A stretch of DNA of 37,884 bases from Lobulomyces angularis (GCA_027604685.1 JADHYX010000208.1:1-37884); one strand, 5' to 3'; positions 23,838 to 35,442 are shown, counted from the stretch's first letter. Numbers and translations are program-made. The notes: generated by a model not told the origin, from the sequence alone.

Positions 23838-24976
23838 ATGAGATTGTTAATTAGAGAAAAACCTGACAATGTTGCAGATTATGTTGCCAACTACATAAAA
23901 AAGAGGATTAATTTATTTAGTCCTTCGGAAGAGAGACCTTTTGTTATAGGGTAAGGAATAATTACTAAATGTTAAAATTTAAATAAAAAAAAACCACTAA
24001 TGAAGTCTTCCTACTGGCTCATCGCCTATTGGAGTATATGAAAGGCTAGTAAAAATGCATAAAAATGGAGAACTTTCTTTCAAACATGTCATCAGTTTTA
24101 ATATGGTAAACTCTTTTAATGAGTTGCTGATTGACTATTATATTCAATGTTAAATTTAGGATGAGTATTGCCAAATTCCTCAAGATCATCCAGAGTCCTA
24201 TCACACATTTATGTGGAATCATCTATTTAAACATATTGATATCAAGCCAGAAAATGTGCACATTTTAGATGGTAATGCAAAAGATTTACAGCAGGAATGC
24301 TTAAGCTATGAGGAAAAGATTAAATCAGTTGGAGGAATTGAACTGTTTTTAGGGTAAATTAAATTCATTTTTAAAGGCAGTATTAATGTGTAATAAAGTG
24401 GAATTGGTCCAGATGGTCATATAGCATTTAATGAACCTGGGTCTTCTTTATCTTCTAGAACAAGAGTTAAAACTCTTGCATATGATACCATTTTAGCAAA
24501 CTCCAGGTTTTTTGGAGGGGACATAGAAAAAGTACCGAAATTAGCATTGACTGTCGGTGTTGGAACAGTTATGGATGCTAGGGAAGTTGTTATTTTAATT
24601 ACTGGCGCGCATAAAGCGCTGGCATTAGCAAAATGCATTGAAGAAGGTGTTAATCACATGTGGACCGTTTCGGGTATTTGTTAATTACCGATTTTAGAGT
24701 TAATCAATCAAAATTTTTAGCTCTTCAACTTCATCCTAAAGGTTTGATTGTTTGTGATGAAGATGCTGTTTTAGAATTGAAAGTCAAGACAGTGAAATAT
24801 TTCAAATCTATTGAAAAAGTTCATGAATTAGGTTTTTATTTTTTATTTTTTTTTTTATTTATTTTATTTCGTAATAAATAGTATCAGGAGATCAAGTTGT
24901 CACTATTGAAGGAAAAATAATCAATAGGAAAACATCCTTTTTAGAAGCTAAAGAGATGGCTGCGAAGGAAATTTGA
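23838..24976 (+). CDS. nagB: Glucosamine-6-phosphate deaminase
   Basis: Converts glucosamine-6-phosphate to fructose-6-phosphate and ammonia, feeding amino sugar into glycolysis. Six exons: 23838-23950, 24006-24105, 24160-24353, 24399-24673, 24721-24831, 24882-24976; 295 aa, slightly longer than bacterial NagB (266) and like animal GNPDA. Landmarks: [22 protein letters not shown] with the catalytic Asp, [39 protein letters not shown], and [20 protein letters not shown] spanning the 47-nt intron 4. The ATG is immediately before RLLIRE, the normal family start. It is divergent from the deacetylase gene, making a two-gene catabolic cluster. No GlcNAc kinase or transporter is seen in the window. 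Confidence 0.95.
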
Positions 24977-25189
24977 ATAATTAATTTAGTTAAAATTGTT
25001 TTTGTACCAAAATTATAATTGATGCCTTTTTTTCATTCACTATAATTTTTTTTTTAAAAAAAAAATTTTACAAACAATTTTGGTTTTAAACTCCGATGTT
25101 TTTTCACCATTAGAAAAAACATAAGGCTAAAATCTTTTTTCTAATAGCTATTTAGTATTTATCTACCTCATTATATTTCTAATTCTACT

Positions 25190-26624
25190 ATGAATATTAA
25201 ATTCTCATTGATTCTCATTTCTACCTTTACCTCAGAAATTTCAACCAAAAAATTTGGCAAAATCCGTCAAAAAAAAAAGAAGAATAAGGGTATAAATATT
25301 ACGTATATATCTTTAAACAATTTTTCTATAGAAATTAAATCCATTAAGTCTTTTGATGTTACCCCCACTGAACCAGTTACTAGTCAGAGTAGCGTTTCAA
25401 ATGGATTTATTCCAGTTGGTAATATATCTTTTATAAAATAACGTTGAATTAAATAATGTGCTTGAAATAACTCTTTTAATAAAAAAAATTATTTTTAAAT
25501 TGTTAACCTATTTTTTTATTTTTTTTATCTAAGCCGTTATCAATCTCATTCCAACTCGTGCTGTTACAGATTTCTCCCAAGTCACCAATTCTGAGTTTAT
25601 TCCGTTTGCTAAAACTTCATTAGAACAGCCCTCCCCTTCTATGATGGCGGAACCTACTTTCTCAAGTCTCACTGTGGACTTTCAAAGAGAATTTTTAAGT
25701 GCCACACATCCTCCATCTACTTCTTCTCCAACTAGTACGCAACAGTTGCGAACATCAACTACAGACAACTTTATCAATCCAGCTTCGAATTCTCTCTCGA
25801 AATCTCCATTAACTCTTTTGCCTTCTACTAGCACTACAGACAGATCTTCTGAGACCAAAGTAGAGGTGGTAAAAAGTACCACGTCGTTCGGTTTTACACC
25901 ATACACTTCAAGTTCTGTTCAGTCGAATCCCGAAAGCAAGGAAACATCAACTACTTCTACTGCCTCATTTATAACTGGGATGGTTTTTCTTGGACTTTTG
26001 GTTTTTGTAGCTTTAGTTTTCACTTTAATATATTTCAAAAGAATCAGGCGGGAAAGAACTGTAGCGTTTTCAACAGGAAAATGTTCTAAAGCTCATTCTG
26101 ACGTTGAAACTATTTGCCCTTCTACAAATACGACAGCAACAAGAGCACTAACGACACTTCCTGGCGAGCATCCTTTTTTAAATCCTCATCAGAATCTTGA
26201 CCGTCCTCAAAATTCATTTTTAACCCCATATGAACATTTCAATGACACAGATTTTAACAATCAAAGTCCATTTTACAGTTCTCAGGAAATTAATAACAAC
26301 CAATATCATGAAAATATAAATAACCAAATTAATCCCTTTGAGTTGCAGAATATAGCGTCGGACTATAGATTTAACGATATTAATTACACTGAAACTTCCC
26401 CTGTGGTAGAGCAGTATGGCAGCTACAATAAAGACAGTTTTTATAATTCATTATATAATACTTATGAGAGTAGTGAAAGTAAACATATGTCGAATGCTTA
26501 TTCTTCAGATTTCGGTTCAGAGTCAGATTTTAATAACAACGGACAGCTAAGTCTTCTTGGTACTGATAAGGAACTTAATAAACGTGAAAGTGAAATCCTT
26601 AATACTTATGTTCGTGGTATTTAA
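25190..26624 (+). CDS. Single-pass Ser/Thr-rich membrane protein, possible wall sensor
   Basis: Two exons, 25190-25418 and 25534-26624, joined in frame (GTAATA donor, TCTAAG acceptor), 439 aa. The N-terminus (MNIKFSLILISTF) is weakly hydrophobic and may be a signal peptide. Residues about 80-220 are rich in Ser, Thr and Pro, as in O-glycosylated cell-surface stalks. One strong membrane segment runs about 222-244 (GMVFLGLLVFVALVFTLIYF), followed by basic KRIRRER, the positive-inside pattern of a type I protein. The roughly 195-residue tail is Asn/Ser/Tyr-rich with no known domain. The layout resembles fungal Mid2/Wsc or Msb2-type sensors, but no diagnostic cysteine-rich head is present, so function is unknown. 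Confidence 0.7.
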
Positions 26625-26912
26625 TTTCCTTTTTTTTTTTTTTTTCTATTTCTATGAACTGCTTTCTTTTTTATTTTATTTTCCTTTCTCAACTTTTTTT
26701 GTCAATACTTACATGTAGGAATCATAATAAACTTTATTATATTAGATCTTAATTTATGCAATTAAAAAAAATTTTCTAATTTTCTTTGATGTCAACTCCA
26801 ATACCTCAATATGTTTTTAGCATTATTTTGAGTCATAGCAACTATAATCTAATAATATATTTAAGAGATTCTATTAGTAATAGGATTTCAAAAAAAAAGT
26901 AATCTATAAAAG
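26625..26912. other. Convergent 3' spacer
   Basis: About 290 bp between the stops of the membrane-protein gene (+) and the syntaxin gene (-). It starts with a T run at 26630-26645. No ORF or RNA gene was recognised. Confidence 0.4.
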
Positions 26913-28126
26913 TTAATTCATAAAAACAACAAATATCAAGAAGAAAAAAATAACTACTGAGAAAATTTTTGCCATTAACCATCTATTAGAGCTAATGTTC
27001 TGCCAATATTGAACGAGTTGCCCATGTGCTAAATTGACGTTCATTTCAGTATCTATTACGAATTTAAAAGGAGAGGTTTTTAGTATGGTTAAAGTAAAAC
27101 ACCTTTACCTTCAACATTTTGATCTATCCTCATAACTGCTTCTCTTTGCCCTTGCAAAAGAACTGCGAAATTTTGATATATTTGACCTAGAATAAAAATT
27201 TCAATTAAAAAATTTTTTTTTAAAAACTATAAATAACCTAGTTCAGCAATAGTACTTTCAATGGAGTCTATAGCGGAGTCCCTACTGTTAATAATTTCAT
27301 CGTTTACAGCACTTGAGTTTGTCTGCATCAATTCCAACTGCTGTTGTCCACCCTTTCCTCTTTTGGTTAAACCAAATTCACCAAAATCTAAAACGGTCTC
27401 ATTTTGATTTTGCTGCGCCGGTTGATTTGGATTATATAAAGGACTGTCGCTAGGTGGTTGGCTTAATAACATTGATTGTTGACTTGAGCCAAAGCTGTAC
27501 TGATCCTTAAATAACCAATAAAAAGCAAAAAAAAAGAAAACTTACCCTTCTTTCTTTTTGTTCTTTCATATTTTCGGTTCTGATTTCCAAAATACTTTTA
27601 AACGTTTGACTCGTTTGCTGTAGTTTTGTTTGCAAACTGTTAATTACGTTTACTTCATGTTCCTTTGATTGAACTAACTTGCTTTCCTTTTGCAGTTGTT
27701 GCGACTGATATTGACTCAACTGCATTATGAGTTTATTAATTTTGGAAATATCTTGCTTTATTACAAAAACCAACTCGTTAATTTCAACAGGTCTTGATAA
27801 ATACATTTTTTTAAAAACAATAAAAAGATTGAAAAATAAAATTTTTTACTTACTTGTCATCAAATAAAGTTTTTTTTTTTGCTAAAACTGTTAACTTGTT
27901 TAGTTTTGTTAAAGTTTGCTGAATTTCTTTTCCTTCAGAAAAATAAAAATTAGTCATTCATAACAAAAAAAAAAAAATTAAAAAAAATAGTACCTATTTG
28001 ATAACTAGCTTTTGTAAACTCAGACTTTTTTAAATTTTGCCGGTTTGAATTTAAGAGTTGTTGATGTTGCCCTTGGGTATTTAAACTTTGTAAAATTGAG
28101 TTAAATTCATTAGTTCTATCTTGCAT
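26913..28126 (-). CDS. SED5: Sed5/syntaxin-5 Qa-SNARE
   Basis: Golgi t-SNARE for ER-Golgi and intra-Golgi fusion. Six exons: 28126-27994, 27932-27854, 27792-27546, 27505-27238, 27186-27109, 27052-26913; 314 aa (yeast Sed5 is 340). The N-terminus MQDRTNEF matches syntaxin-5 starts. The Habc region includes TLFDDKPVEINELVFVIKQD, highly characteristic of this subfamily. A Gln/Ser-rich linker leads to the SNARE motif (about residues 220-285), which includes IAELGQIYQNFAVLLQGQ with the central Gln and then RIDQNVEDTEMNVNLA. A C-terminal membrane anchor (IFSVVIFFFLIFVVF) ends two residues before the stop. All introns keep frame. Identity is secure. Confidence 0.93.
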
Positions 28127-28465
28127 TGTTAAAATTATGAGAAAGGATTAAAAACTTGATATATTTTCTTCTGAATGAAGAGCAACTTTGTGTTTAATGT
28201 TCAAAAATAAGTTGTCACACAAGGCTAAATTTTAAGTTGAATTTCAATAAAAAAAATCCCTGACACTTAAAAAAAAATGCTATGAATCATATGAAAAAAT
28301 ATAAATTATTGAGTTGATATTCAACTCATACTCAGTATTACTTTAAAATCAATATTAACTATTATCTGATATAAATAAACTAAAATTATACTTCCCACAC
28401 ACAGGATTCCATAATCTAAAAACTCATATAATTACATTGCTTAATATAATATATAAAACCAAATT
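28127..28465. other. Intergenic spacer
   Basis: About 340 bp upstream of the syntaxin ATG and downstream of the next minus-strand gene. It is AT-rich with A runs. No gene, repeat or RNA was recognised. Confidence 0.35.
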
Positions 28466-29335
28466 TTAACTTGCACATGACCAAATTGAAAATGTTTCAA
28501 TGCTTTTATCTCCTATTATGAATTAAAAAAAAAAAATTAAACAAAGGAGTTAAGGTAAATTACCAAAGCTTAGAGCTGTGTGAACAGATTTCAGTTCTGG
28601 ATCTCTTTCATTTAAAGCACCTTCCTTTCCACTAAATACTGAACTAACTTTTTCTCTATTTCTACTTAAACTGCCTGCAGATGCCACGTTGCTAGATTCT
28701 TTCAAATATATAGGTTGCTGCTGCAAAATTGACGGAGCAAAAATTGCTCTAGTTGAAGTGGAAATACTGGGATGTAACGAACTTGATGAAGTATATATGC
28801 TAGATTTGTCATCAACGAAATGCACCTGCGGCTGCAGCTGTTGAGAGTTATATTGTTGCGATTCAGTATTGTTCATAATCAATGTGTTGTGTAAATTATT
28901 GTTGATGTTATTATTGTTTGACGAGGTGACATTGTCTTCAAAACTAGTCAAACTTTTATTTGAACTCAGTAGTGAAAAAGTTTTCGAGTACGGTTTTGAT
29001 TGTTTGTACTGCTTCTCCTGTTTATTTTTACAATTTGAGGAACGACCATCCTCAGTTAAATTGGCATTTTCTTCCTCATTCTCCTCATCATCTGAACAAT
29101 TCTCAAAATTTGCATCACTAAATTGTGGAGTTAATGTAGTGTTTCCTTCTATATAAACCAATTTTTTTTCTAAGGATATTTTTGGGTGGTATTTGGGTTG
29201 TAAAGTGTAGTCTTCAATAAAATCACAATGCAGCAGTTCCTCATGCATTGGGGTAGGTGGTGATGCTTTATGACCGTTTTTTTTTTTTAACTTAAAAAAA
29301 CTAGTAAATTTTAAAAATTTTCCTCCAGCAGGCAT
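28466..29335 (-). CDS. Unknown Ser/Asn/Gln-rich protein
   Basis: I do not recognise this protein. The model has exons 29335-28564 and 28512-28466 (GTAATT...ATAG intron), giving 272 aa. Without splicing the first exon stops at 28550. The ATG at 29335 (MPAGGKFLKF) is the first plausible start. A branch-point/TTTTTAG pair just upstream, and an open frame beyond the ATG, leave room for an unseen 5' exon. The first 70 residues are basic then mixed and look folded (EELLHCDFIEDYTLQPKY). After about residue 85 it is low complexity: an acidic patch, poly-Asn, Gln- and Ser-rich runs. No membrane segment or catalytic motif is visible. It could be a disordered regulatory or scaffold protein. Confidence 0.55.
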
Positions 29336-29999
29336 TGCTTTTTGAATAAACTCCAAGTTGCTAAAAATTTTAATCAGTTTCGAAAAAATGCAGCAGAAAA
29401 CAACGATTTTTTATTTAAATTGAAAAATAGAAGTTTCTAGTCTTGTTATATTTAAAAAACACACTAATAATTTTTTAAAATAAAAATTAGTTCAAAAGTT
29501 TTTTTGTTTTCTGTTACACAGTTTTTTAAAAGGATTTTTTAATCAATCCACAAGTAACTTAATGGATGCTTCTCAAATTTAAAGCATATTAAATTGTACT
29601 CGATGTTTTGTAAGAAGTTTAATTATCTTGTTCCTTTTTATTAACACAATGTTATTTGAAGATTACTGCTCTTTAGCACTGTCAACTTTTTTTGATAAAT
29701 TTATAATCAGGTGTAGTATTATATTTCAAAATCTTATTTTATGAACTTCAACGTTTTTTAATTCAATTTCATTAATTTTTTATTTTTATTTTTAATAAAT
29801 GATGAATGTGTATTATAAAACTTGTAAAAGTGAATATCAATATGGTCTTCATTATCAAAATATATCCTATAAATTTTTATATTTATTCAATGATGCCTGA
29901 TTGCGATTTAGTCTACAGCTATATTTTTTCTACATTTTTAACTACTCTATTTTGTATTTGTATTTTTTTGTTTTTTTTTTTTTTTTTTGAAGAGAATAC
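29336..29999. other. Divergent intergenic region
   Basis: About 660 bp between the unknown minus-strand gene and the PPR-like plus-strand gene. It is AT-rich and ends in a long T run (29967-29989) just before the ATG. A short forward ORF at 29806-30003 is Phe/Ile-rich low complexity and is not supported. Both promoters should lie here. Confidence 0.4.
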
Positions 30000-32898
30000 A
30001 TGATAAAGATATTTAATTTAAAATCAATTTTAAAAATTAAATATTGTGTTAGATTCAAATCTGATTTTTTAATTAAAAGCAATGCAATTAAGTCAAAGAG
30101 ATTTTATACCGGAGAAAGTCAAATTGGAACTGATGAAGAAGAGTTAAGACATCTCCAACAAAAATACCATGATATCATTCAATCTACGGAGAGTAAGTCA
30201 CAAAGTACAAATCCTAAGCAGCTTTCATCGTACAAGGAAGTTTTCAAAAAATTAAAAATTCCTTTTGAAGTTAACAAAAATGATCAAAATGAGATATTTA
30301 ACCTTGACATTGGCTCTCAATCAAATACCTTTGTACGTACCTCAAAATCCGTTCCATCTTCTGATTTATCAATTCTGACAAAAAAAAAAGGAAAAAGGAG
30401 GGCTGAAACAAAACAGTTTTATAACGATAAGTGGTGGTATTCAGATTTAAATTTAAACGATGATGCCGATTATGTAAATATTCTTTACATCGAAAAGGTT
30501 AATTTAGTAAAATTTCAAAACTTATATAACTTGATAAAAAGTGAAAATTTGAATGTGCAATCGAAGAAGAAAAATCAAAATTTTGACATTATAAAAAACG
30601 ATTTACAGCTATTTTTAAAAGAAAATAAAAGTTTTCTACTTTACTATCTTAACAAAGACCAAATTTTTACCATTTATAAAACAGTTATTTTGAACTTTAG
30701 AAAACTTTCCATTACCAGAGAAGATATCCATAAATTTTTTAAAATATTTTTATCCAACTATGAATTTAACAAAAGAAGTGAAGTAAAGAAGATAGACGAA
30801 AATAGATGCTTAGAAATTTTTGTTGATATGAAAAATATTGGAATTGATCCCAATCATGAAACTTTTGGATTGTTATTTAAAGCGTTTAAAAACTCGCCTT
30901 TAAATTTACAAAAGATTCACAGTTATATTATGGTAATTACTCTTAAAATTTTTCAACCAGTTTTCAAATTTTTGTATTTAAAGGGCAGAATTCACGAAGA
31001 AAAAGAGCTTGGTGAAAAATTTAGTGATATTGTTAGCGAAAAAACCTTTTTAAGCCTATTAGCAGGTGCTGTATTGTCCGCAGAAAAGTCCTCTAATAAG
31101 CTGAACCTTGATCTTATACAAAATATCTTTTATGATCTAAAAACTGCAAATATAGATTTAAGTATGAAACTTGCCGTCGGTTTAATTCGAGGTTTTCAAC
31201 TAATGGACAAAGAACGAGGATTAAAACTATTAATGAAGTTGCATCTAATAGTTGAACAAAGAAGTTTAAAGGTTCCATGGAATAGACATTTAATTGATGC
31301 CCTGATGGAAGCGTATGCTGGATTTGGTTCTCATAATGTAGTGCAATCTCTGATGGAAAAGCAAAAAAGGATCTGTATTCCTAGCATGTAATTTTTATAA
31401 TGAAACACATCAACGAATTGCTTTTTTGTTTAATAGGGAAAACTATCAAGCTCTTATGGTATCTCATACGCAGGCAAAAAAACCTGTCCACTACATCTTC
31501 GAATTGGTTTCGGAAATGGAGCTTAAAAATATACCTAGGTTTTTTTTTGTTTCACCAATTTTGAATTATTAAAGATTTTTTTAAAATTATGTTAGAAATG
31601 ATGTAATTAACGAGATTGTGCTGAAAGCATGTGTGGGGGCCGGTAACTTGGATTACGTAAAAAAAACGCAGATTTATTTTCAAAGTTACATTGAAAATTC
31701 CGTATTAACTGCAGTAAAAAGCGTTACTGAGCAAGAAAACTTTCTCACAACGTTCAAAAAAAACATGGAATTAATGGATGCTACCAATATTCACTTGGAA
31801 ATACCAAAATTTTCACAAATATTTAAATTTTCCACAACGAAAACACATTTTAATTTGATAGTAGCATTTTGTAAATTGGGGGACATTGGTTCAAGCTTAA
31901 AAATTTTTAATCAGTGGAAGGAAATTCGAAATTGGATATCAGAGGTTCAAGTTCAAAGGGATGCATTATATCAAAAATTTTTGGAGCTTGAAAAAAAAGT
32001 TTCACTTTTAAGAAAAAAGCAGATTATTAAGTTACAAAATAAAGAAACTAATGTGGATGATGCTTTGCAGCAAGAGAATATAGATGATGAAAATAAAAAT
32101 ATGACAACCTCCTACCCTCCACCACCACTTTTTGTTCTTGCAAGTATAGTACGTCTTTTCGGTGTTAAAGGTGATTTTTCTAGTTGCAAAACATTCTTTC
32201 AAGAGGAAATTTTCAATAAGGTAGTTACAAGAAATTTATTTGAAAGAAAACTAGAAGAAATGGTTCCTGCATTTAAACTGAAACAGGAGGAACTTGAAAA
32301 CGACTTAAACCTTGAAATAAAAAAAATGAGGCGAGTCAATAAATATGCAAAACCTGAAGTAATCACAAAAGCGATTTCTTCAAGTACAAAAGTTGAGCAT
32401 TTAGAAGTTAAGTTAAAATCTCTGAAAAAGAATTTTTTTAGATTAAATTTAATAAAAGGAGAAAACTTTAATATCGGTGAAAGAGGACTTTTTAATTATA
32501 TTTACTCTGAATACAATTTGGGTTGGAAGCAAAATCTAACATTGAAATTTAAAGTTGATGAAGAGAATGAAGATATCAATAATGAATTCGGTGATTGGAA
32601 GTATTGCTCAAATACAATTAAAAGTTTACCTAAACTTGAGGTTAACAGTTTTGATGAGGGAATAATGAAATTTGAAAGTGAATACAAGGCATTGTGTGAT
32701 CTAGAATTTGACTTTTTCTTTAAATTTCAAGAAGAGTACTTTAATGAAGCTGAAAAAGATGATGAAAAAGCTTTTCATCGTTCTAAAATTCTTAATAAAA
32801 TTATTGATTTCACCCCTCATTTAAGTGAAAAAGAAATTGAAGACATAATAGATAATTCAGAGTTATCTGTAGAGTCGAAGCTACAAGTTGTGAAATGA
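30000..32898 (+). CDS. PPR-like mitochondrial protein
   Basis: Three exons: 30000-31387, 31437-31538, 31596-32898, giving 930 aa in frame. The N-terminus is Lys/Ile/Phe-rich and ends in KSKRFYTG, typical of a mitochondrial presequence. Helical-repeat features follow: EIFVDMKNIGIDPNHETFGL (about 275-295) fits the helix-turn-helix pattern of a pentatricopeptide repeat with the V/I-x-P-[ND]-x-x-T/S turn. Similar units occur around ALMEAYAGFG and at exon 2 (NYQALMVSHTQAKKPVHYIF). A charged coiled-coil-like segment lies in exon 3. Fungal proteins of this build act in mitochondrial RNA processing or translation (for example Ccm1, Rmd9, Aep-type factors). I cannot assign a subfamily, and the repeats are degenerate. 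Confidence 0.65.
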
Positions 32899-33339
32899 TA
32901 CTAAATTTTTTTTATTTTCTATAACTTAGAAATTTGAGCATTTGTAAAAAACATCAGCATTTATTTTATTTATTTATTTATTTTTACTATCAATTAGGAT
33001 TATTTACATTTAATAAAATTTTAAATGTTTTACATCGAAGTCTAAAAAATTAAGAAATAAAAAAAAGAAATAAAATGAAAAAGATAGTGTTAAGCAGACT
33101 ACAGAGAAAGTTTGCCAACATTATAATAAAAACAATATTTGAAATAAAAAACTTTCTTAGTAAAAACAATAATCGGAGTTTTAAATTCGCTGTTTCCAAA
33201 TTAAGTCCTAAGCATGTTGTCACTGTATCCTTCATTTTTCTTTTATTAGGTTAGAATTATTTAACTGTATAAATTTAACGATTAAGTGGCCAAGAAAAGA
33301 AAGTAAATAAAAGAATACCTCTATTAACATATAATAACA
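32899..33339. other. Intergenic spacer
   Basis: About 440 bp between two plus-strand genes, the PPR-like and LRR genes. It contains a TTTA tetranucleotide run near 32961-32983 (five to six units). A minus-strand ORF at 33050-33235 is composition-driven and unsupported. Confidence 0.4.
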
Positions 33340-34614
33340 ATGAAAATCATAAATTATATATTTATTTTAACTCTTGCTCTATTCATACACCCATCTCCAA
33401 TTGTTAGCAGTCAAAATGAATGTGATTTAATTAAGAATATTCACTCTAGCAGCACAGGACTAGATTGCTGCAACAATGAAGAACTTGCAGAAAACGGCTT
33501 AAATATTACTTGTGTCAGTGGAAAAATTAGCAGTTTGTAAGAGAATCTAACTAAAAAAGATTTTTTAATTTTATTAGAGTTTTTTCAGAAAAAGCAGCTC
33601 CGTTTGTGACATTTGAATCACTTTCCAATATTGCGAATTTGGCAAACCTTCAAGGCTTAACGTTGCATGGTTTATCTTTGAGTAAAATCCCTGCTACAAT
33701 AGGAGAACTGAAGCAGCTTAATTTTTTGTAAGATTCTTAAATATATTATAAAATTGAATTTAACCATAAAAATTTGAAAGGCAAGTTTCAAAAAACCCAA
33801 TGTTAAAAAATCTTTCTTCCTCATTTTGTGAACTTTCAGCATTAACTGATCTGTATGTGAATTAAAAAAAAATTGAAATAAAGCAACCATAATACCTTTT
33901 TTTATTTTTTTTTAGAAAAATTTTTGGGAACGCTTTAACCTCTTTACCTAACTGCTTTAATAACTTTACTTCACTAGAAAAATTGTAATTTTTACTTCCA
34001 TTTTTAATTTATAATTTATTTTTTAGCCATATTCAGTCTGAAATTTTTTTAACTTCTTTACCCATATCTCTTGGTGATGCAAAGAGTGTTAAAAAAGTTT
34101 TGTTGCTCAACCTGCCTAATTTAACATCACTTCCAACCTCATTTTCCCAACTGCAAAATTTAGATGATCTGTAAGTTTACTCAATTAAAACTTAAGTTAA
34201 AAAAAAAAAAGATACATTTTAGGAACGAAAATTCCATCAGTCCAAAATTTACAATTACTTACAGGACTAAAGCAGCTTTCTTTATTTATTTCTGCTAGTT
34301 TTCCTCAAGGTGTTGAAAAACTAAATTTGTTAGAATCTTTAACGTTATCTGGGGCAACTGGCTCGATTCCTGCATATTTAAATACTTTAACTAATTTAAA
34401 GAGTGTGTAAGTATTAAATATTATGGTTTTTAATGTAACTTTTCACAGATTTTTGCAAGATAACAATCTAAGCGGTGCATTTCCCGATTTAAGTGCTTTG
34501 AATTTGGAATTTTTCACTGCTGATCCCGACACAGGACTGTGCTTGAGTGCTGCAAGCAAATTTCCGAGTGGATTCTGGAAAGATCACTTCAGTTTAACTT
34601 TACCTCAATGTTGA
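33340..34614 (+). CDS. Secreted leucine-rich-repeat protein
   Basis: Seven exons: 33340-33536, 33578-33727, 33781-33852, 33916-33984, 34027-34170, 34212-34406, 34449-34614; 330 aa. A clear signal peptide (MKIINYIFILTLALFIHPSPIVSS) is followed by a Cys-containing cap (NECDLI, LDCCNN). LRR units such as LQGLTLHGLSLSKIPATIGELKQL, DLKIFGNALTSLPNCFNNF, VLLLNLPNLTSLPTSF and LQDNNLSGAFPDL are plant-type/Shoc2-like. A C-terminal cap with C...C ends LPQC. All six introns are phase 2 and cut the same Leu/Val codon at the start of a repeat, so exons coincide with repeats. The acceptor AAAAAAG|ATACAT at 34211/34212 was chosen because it alone restores the LRR frame. Extracellular recognition or adhesion is likely; the ligand is unknown. 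Confidence 0.85.
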
Positions 34615-35340
34615 TTATTTATTTTATTTTATAGAAGATAAAGTTTTATTGATTTTAGAATAATTTATTTAATATTATGAATTCATTTAACTTTACTTTC
34701 ATGTTAGTTTTTATCCTATAACTGAAAAACACTTTGGATTGTCATGCGTAAGGCATTAAAATATTAAGAATCCAGTTGCAAAAGTATGTTATTCTCAGCT
34801 TTTCAATTTAAAGAGCCATCCTACATCTTTGTTCTGAAGTCTGTTTACTGAATATTATTCACCATCATTTTCGGGTTGCAATGGAAGAATTTAGATTTAC
34901 TTGCTAATATTAACTGAACTTCAATTAACACAGGTGTCCCTTCATTTTTTTAACTCGTTAGTATAAAGTTTTGTGTGTTTATAATTCAAATATTTGGATG
35001 TGTAAATTTGATCCCTAAATACTTTAGTTCAGACAGGATTTGCTTTACCTCAGACAACATTACTCAGTGACTTCTGTATTGTCTCGATTTCTTGTAAAGA
35101 TTTTGTAATCATTTGCGATGACTATCTTTTTTAATGAAACACATTGCTATATTAAGCTTCTATGTTACAAGATTTCTACAAAAAACACTTATGAGCAAAA
35201 TCAACTCTTTGAAGTGTAAATATCAATGGCACCTTCAAATTTATTTGTTCATTGTCAGATAACATATCACTAAGTATTGTAGATTTTCTAATTATATGTA
35301 GCATCTTACAGTATAGAACATTTTCTAATCAATGGTATTT
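34615..35340. other. Gene-less region between LRR gene and Fanzor element
   Basis: About 730 bp with no supportable ORF on either strand. It is slightly less homopolymer-rich than the usual intergenic DNA here. It may be decayed mobile-element DNA, but no motif is clear enough to name. Confidence 0.35.
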
Positions 35341-35442
35341 AGTGTTTGGGCATTATCTTTTTGAACATTAACTGCGAGGTGATTCAAAAAAATCAAACAC
35401 TAGTTAAAATTAAAAATAGCGAAAACTATTTAGGAAAATAGC
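35341..35442 (-). repeat. Fanzor 3' flank, copy 1 (candidate right end / omega-RNA tail)
   Basis: Noncoding stretch directly after the Fanzor stop (35443-35445, minus strand). Its distal 29 bp (35341-35369) match 37745-37773 in the same orientation at 27 of 29 positions. The remainder is recognisably similar to 37774-37865, for example TAGCGAAAACTA versus TAGTGAAAACTA. In OMEGA systems the guide RNA is encoded at and beyond the nuclease 3' end, so this is where one would be expected; an RNA here is inference. Confidence 0.55.

Noticed and set aside
29806..30003. Short forward ORF before the PPR-like gene
   Set aside because: Phe/Ile-rich low complexity ending in a poly-T tract; typical chance ORF in AT-rich DNA.
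33050..33235. Minus-strand 61-codon ORF in the PPR/LRR spacer
   Set aside because: Hydrophobic low-complexity translation of A-rich DNA with no homologue or splice context.
34615..35340. Weak resemblance to a Ty1/copia reverse-transcriptase segment on the minus strand (around 35040-35240)
   Set aside because: Only scattered residues fit, with many stops and no YVDD-type motif or LTR.
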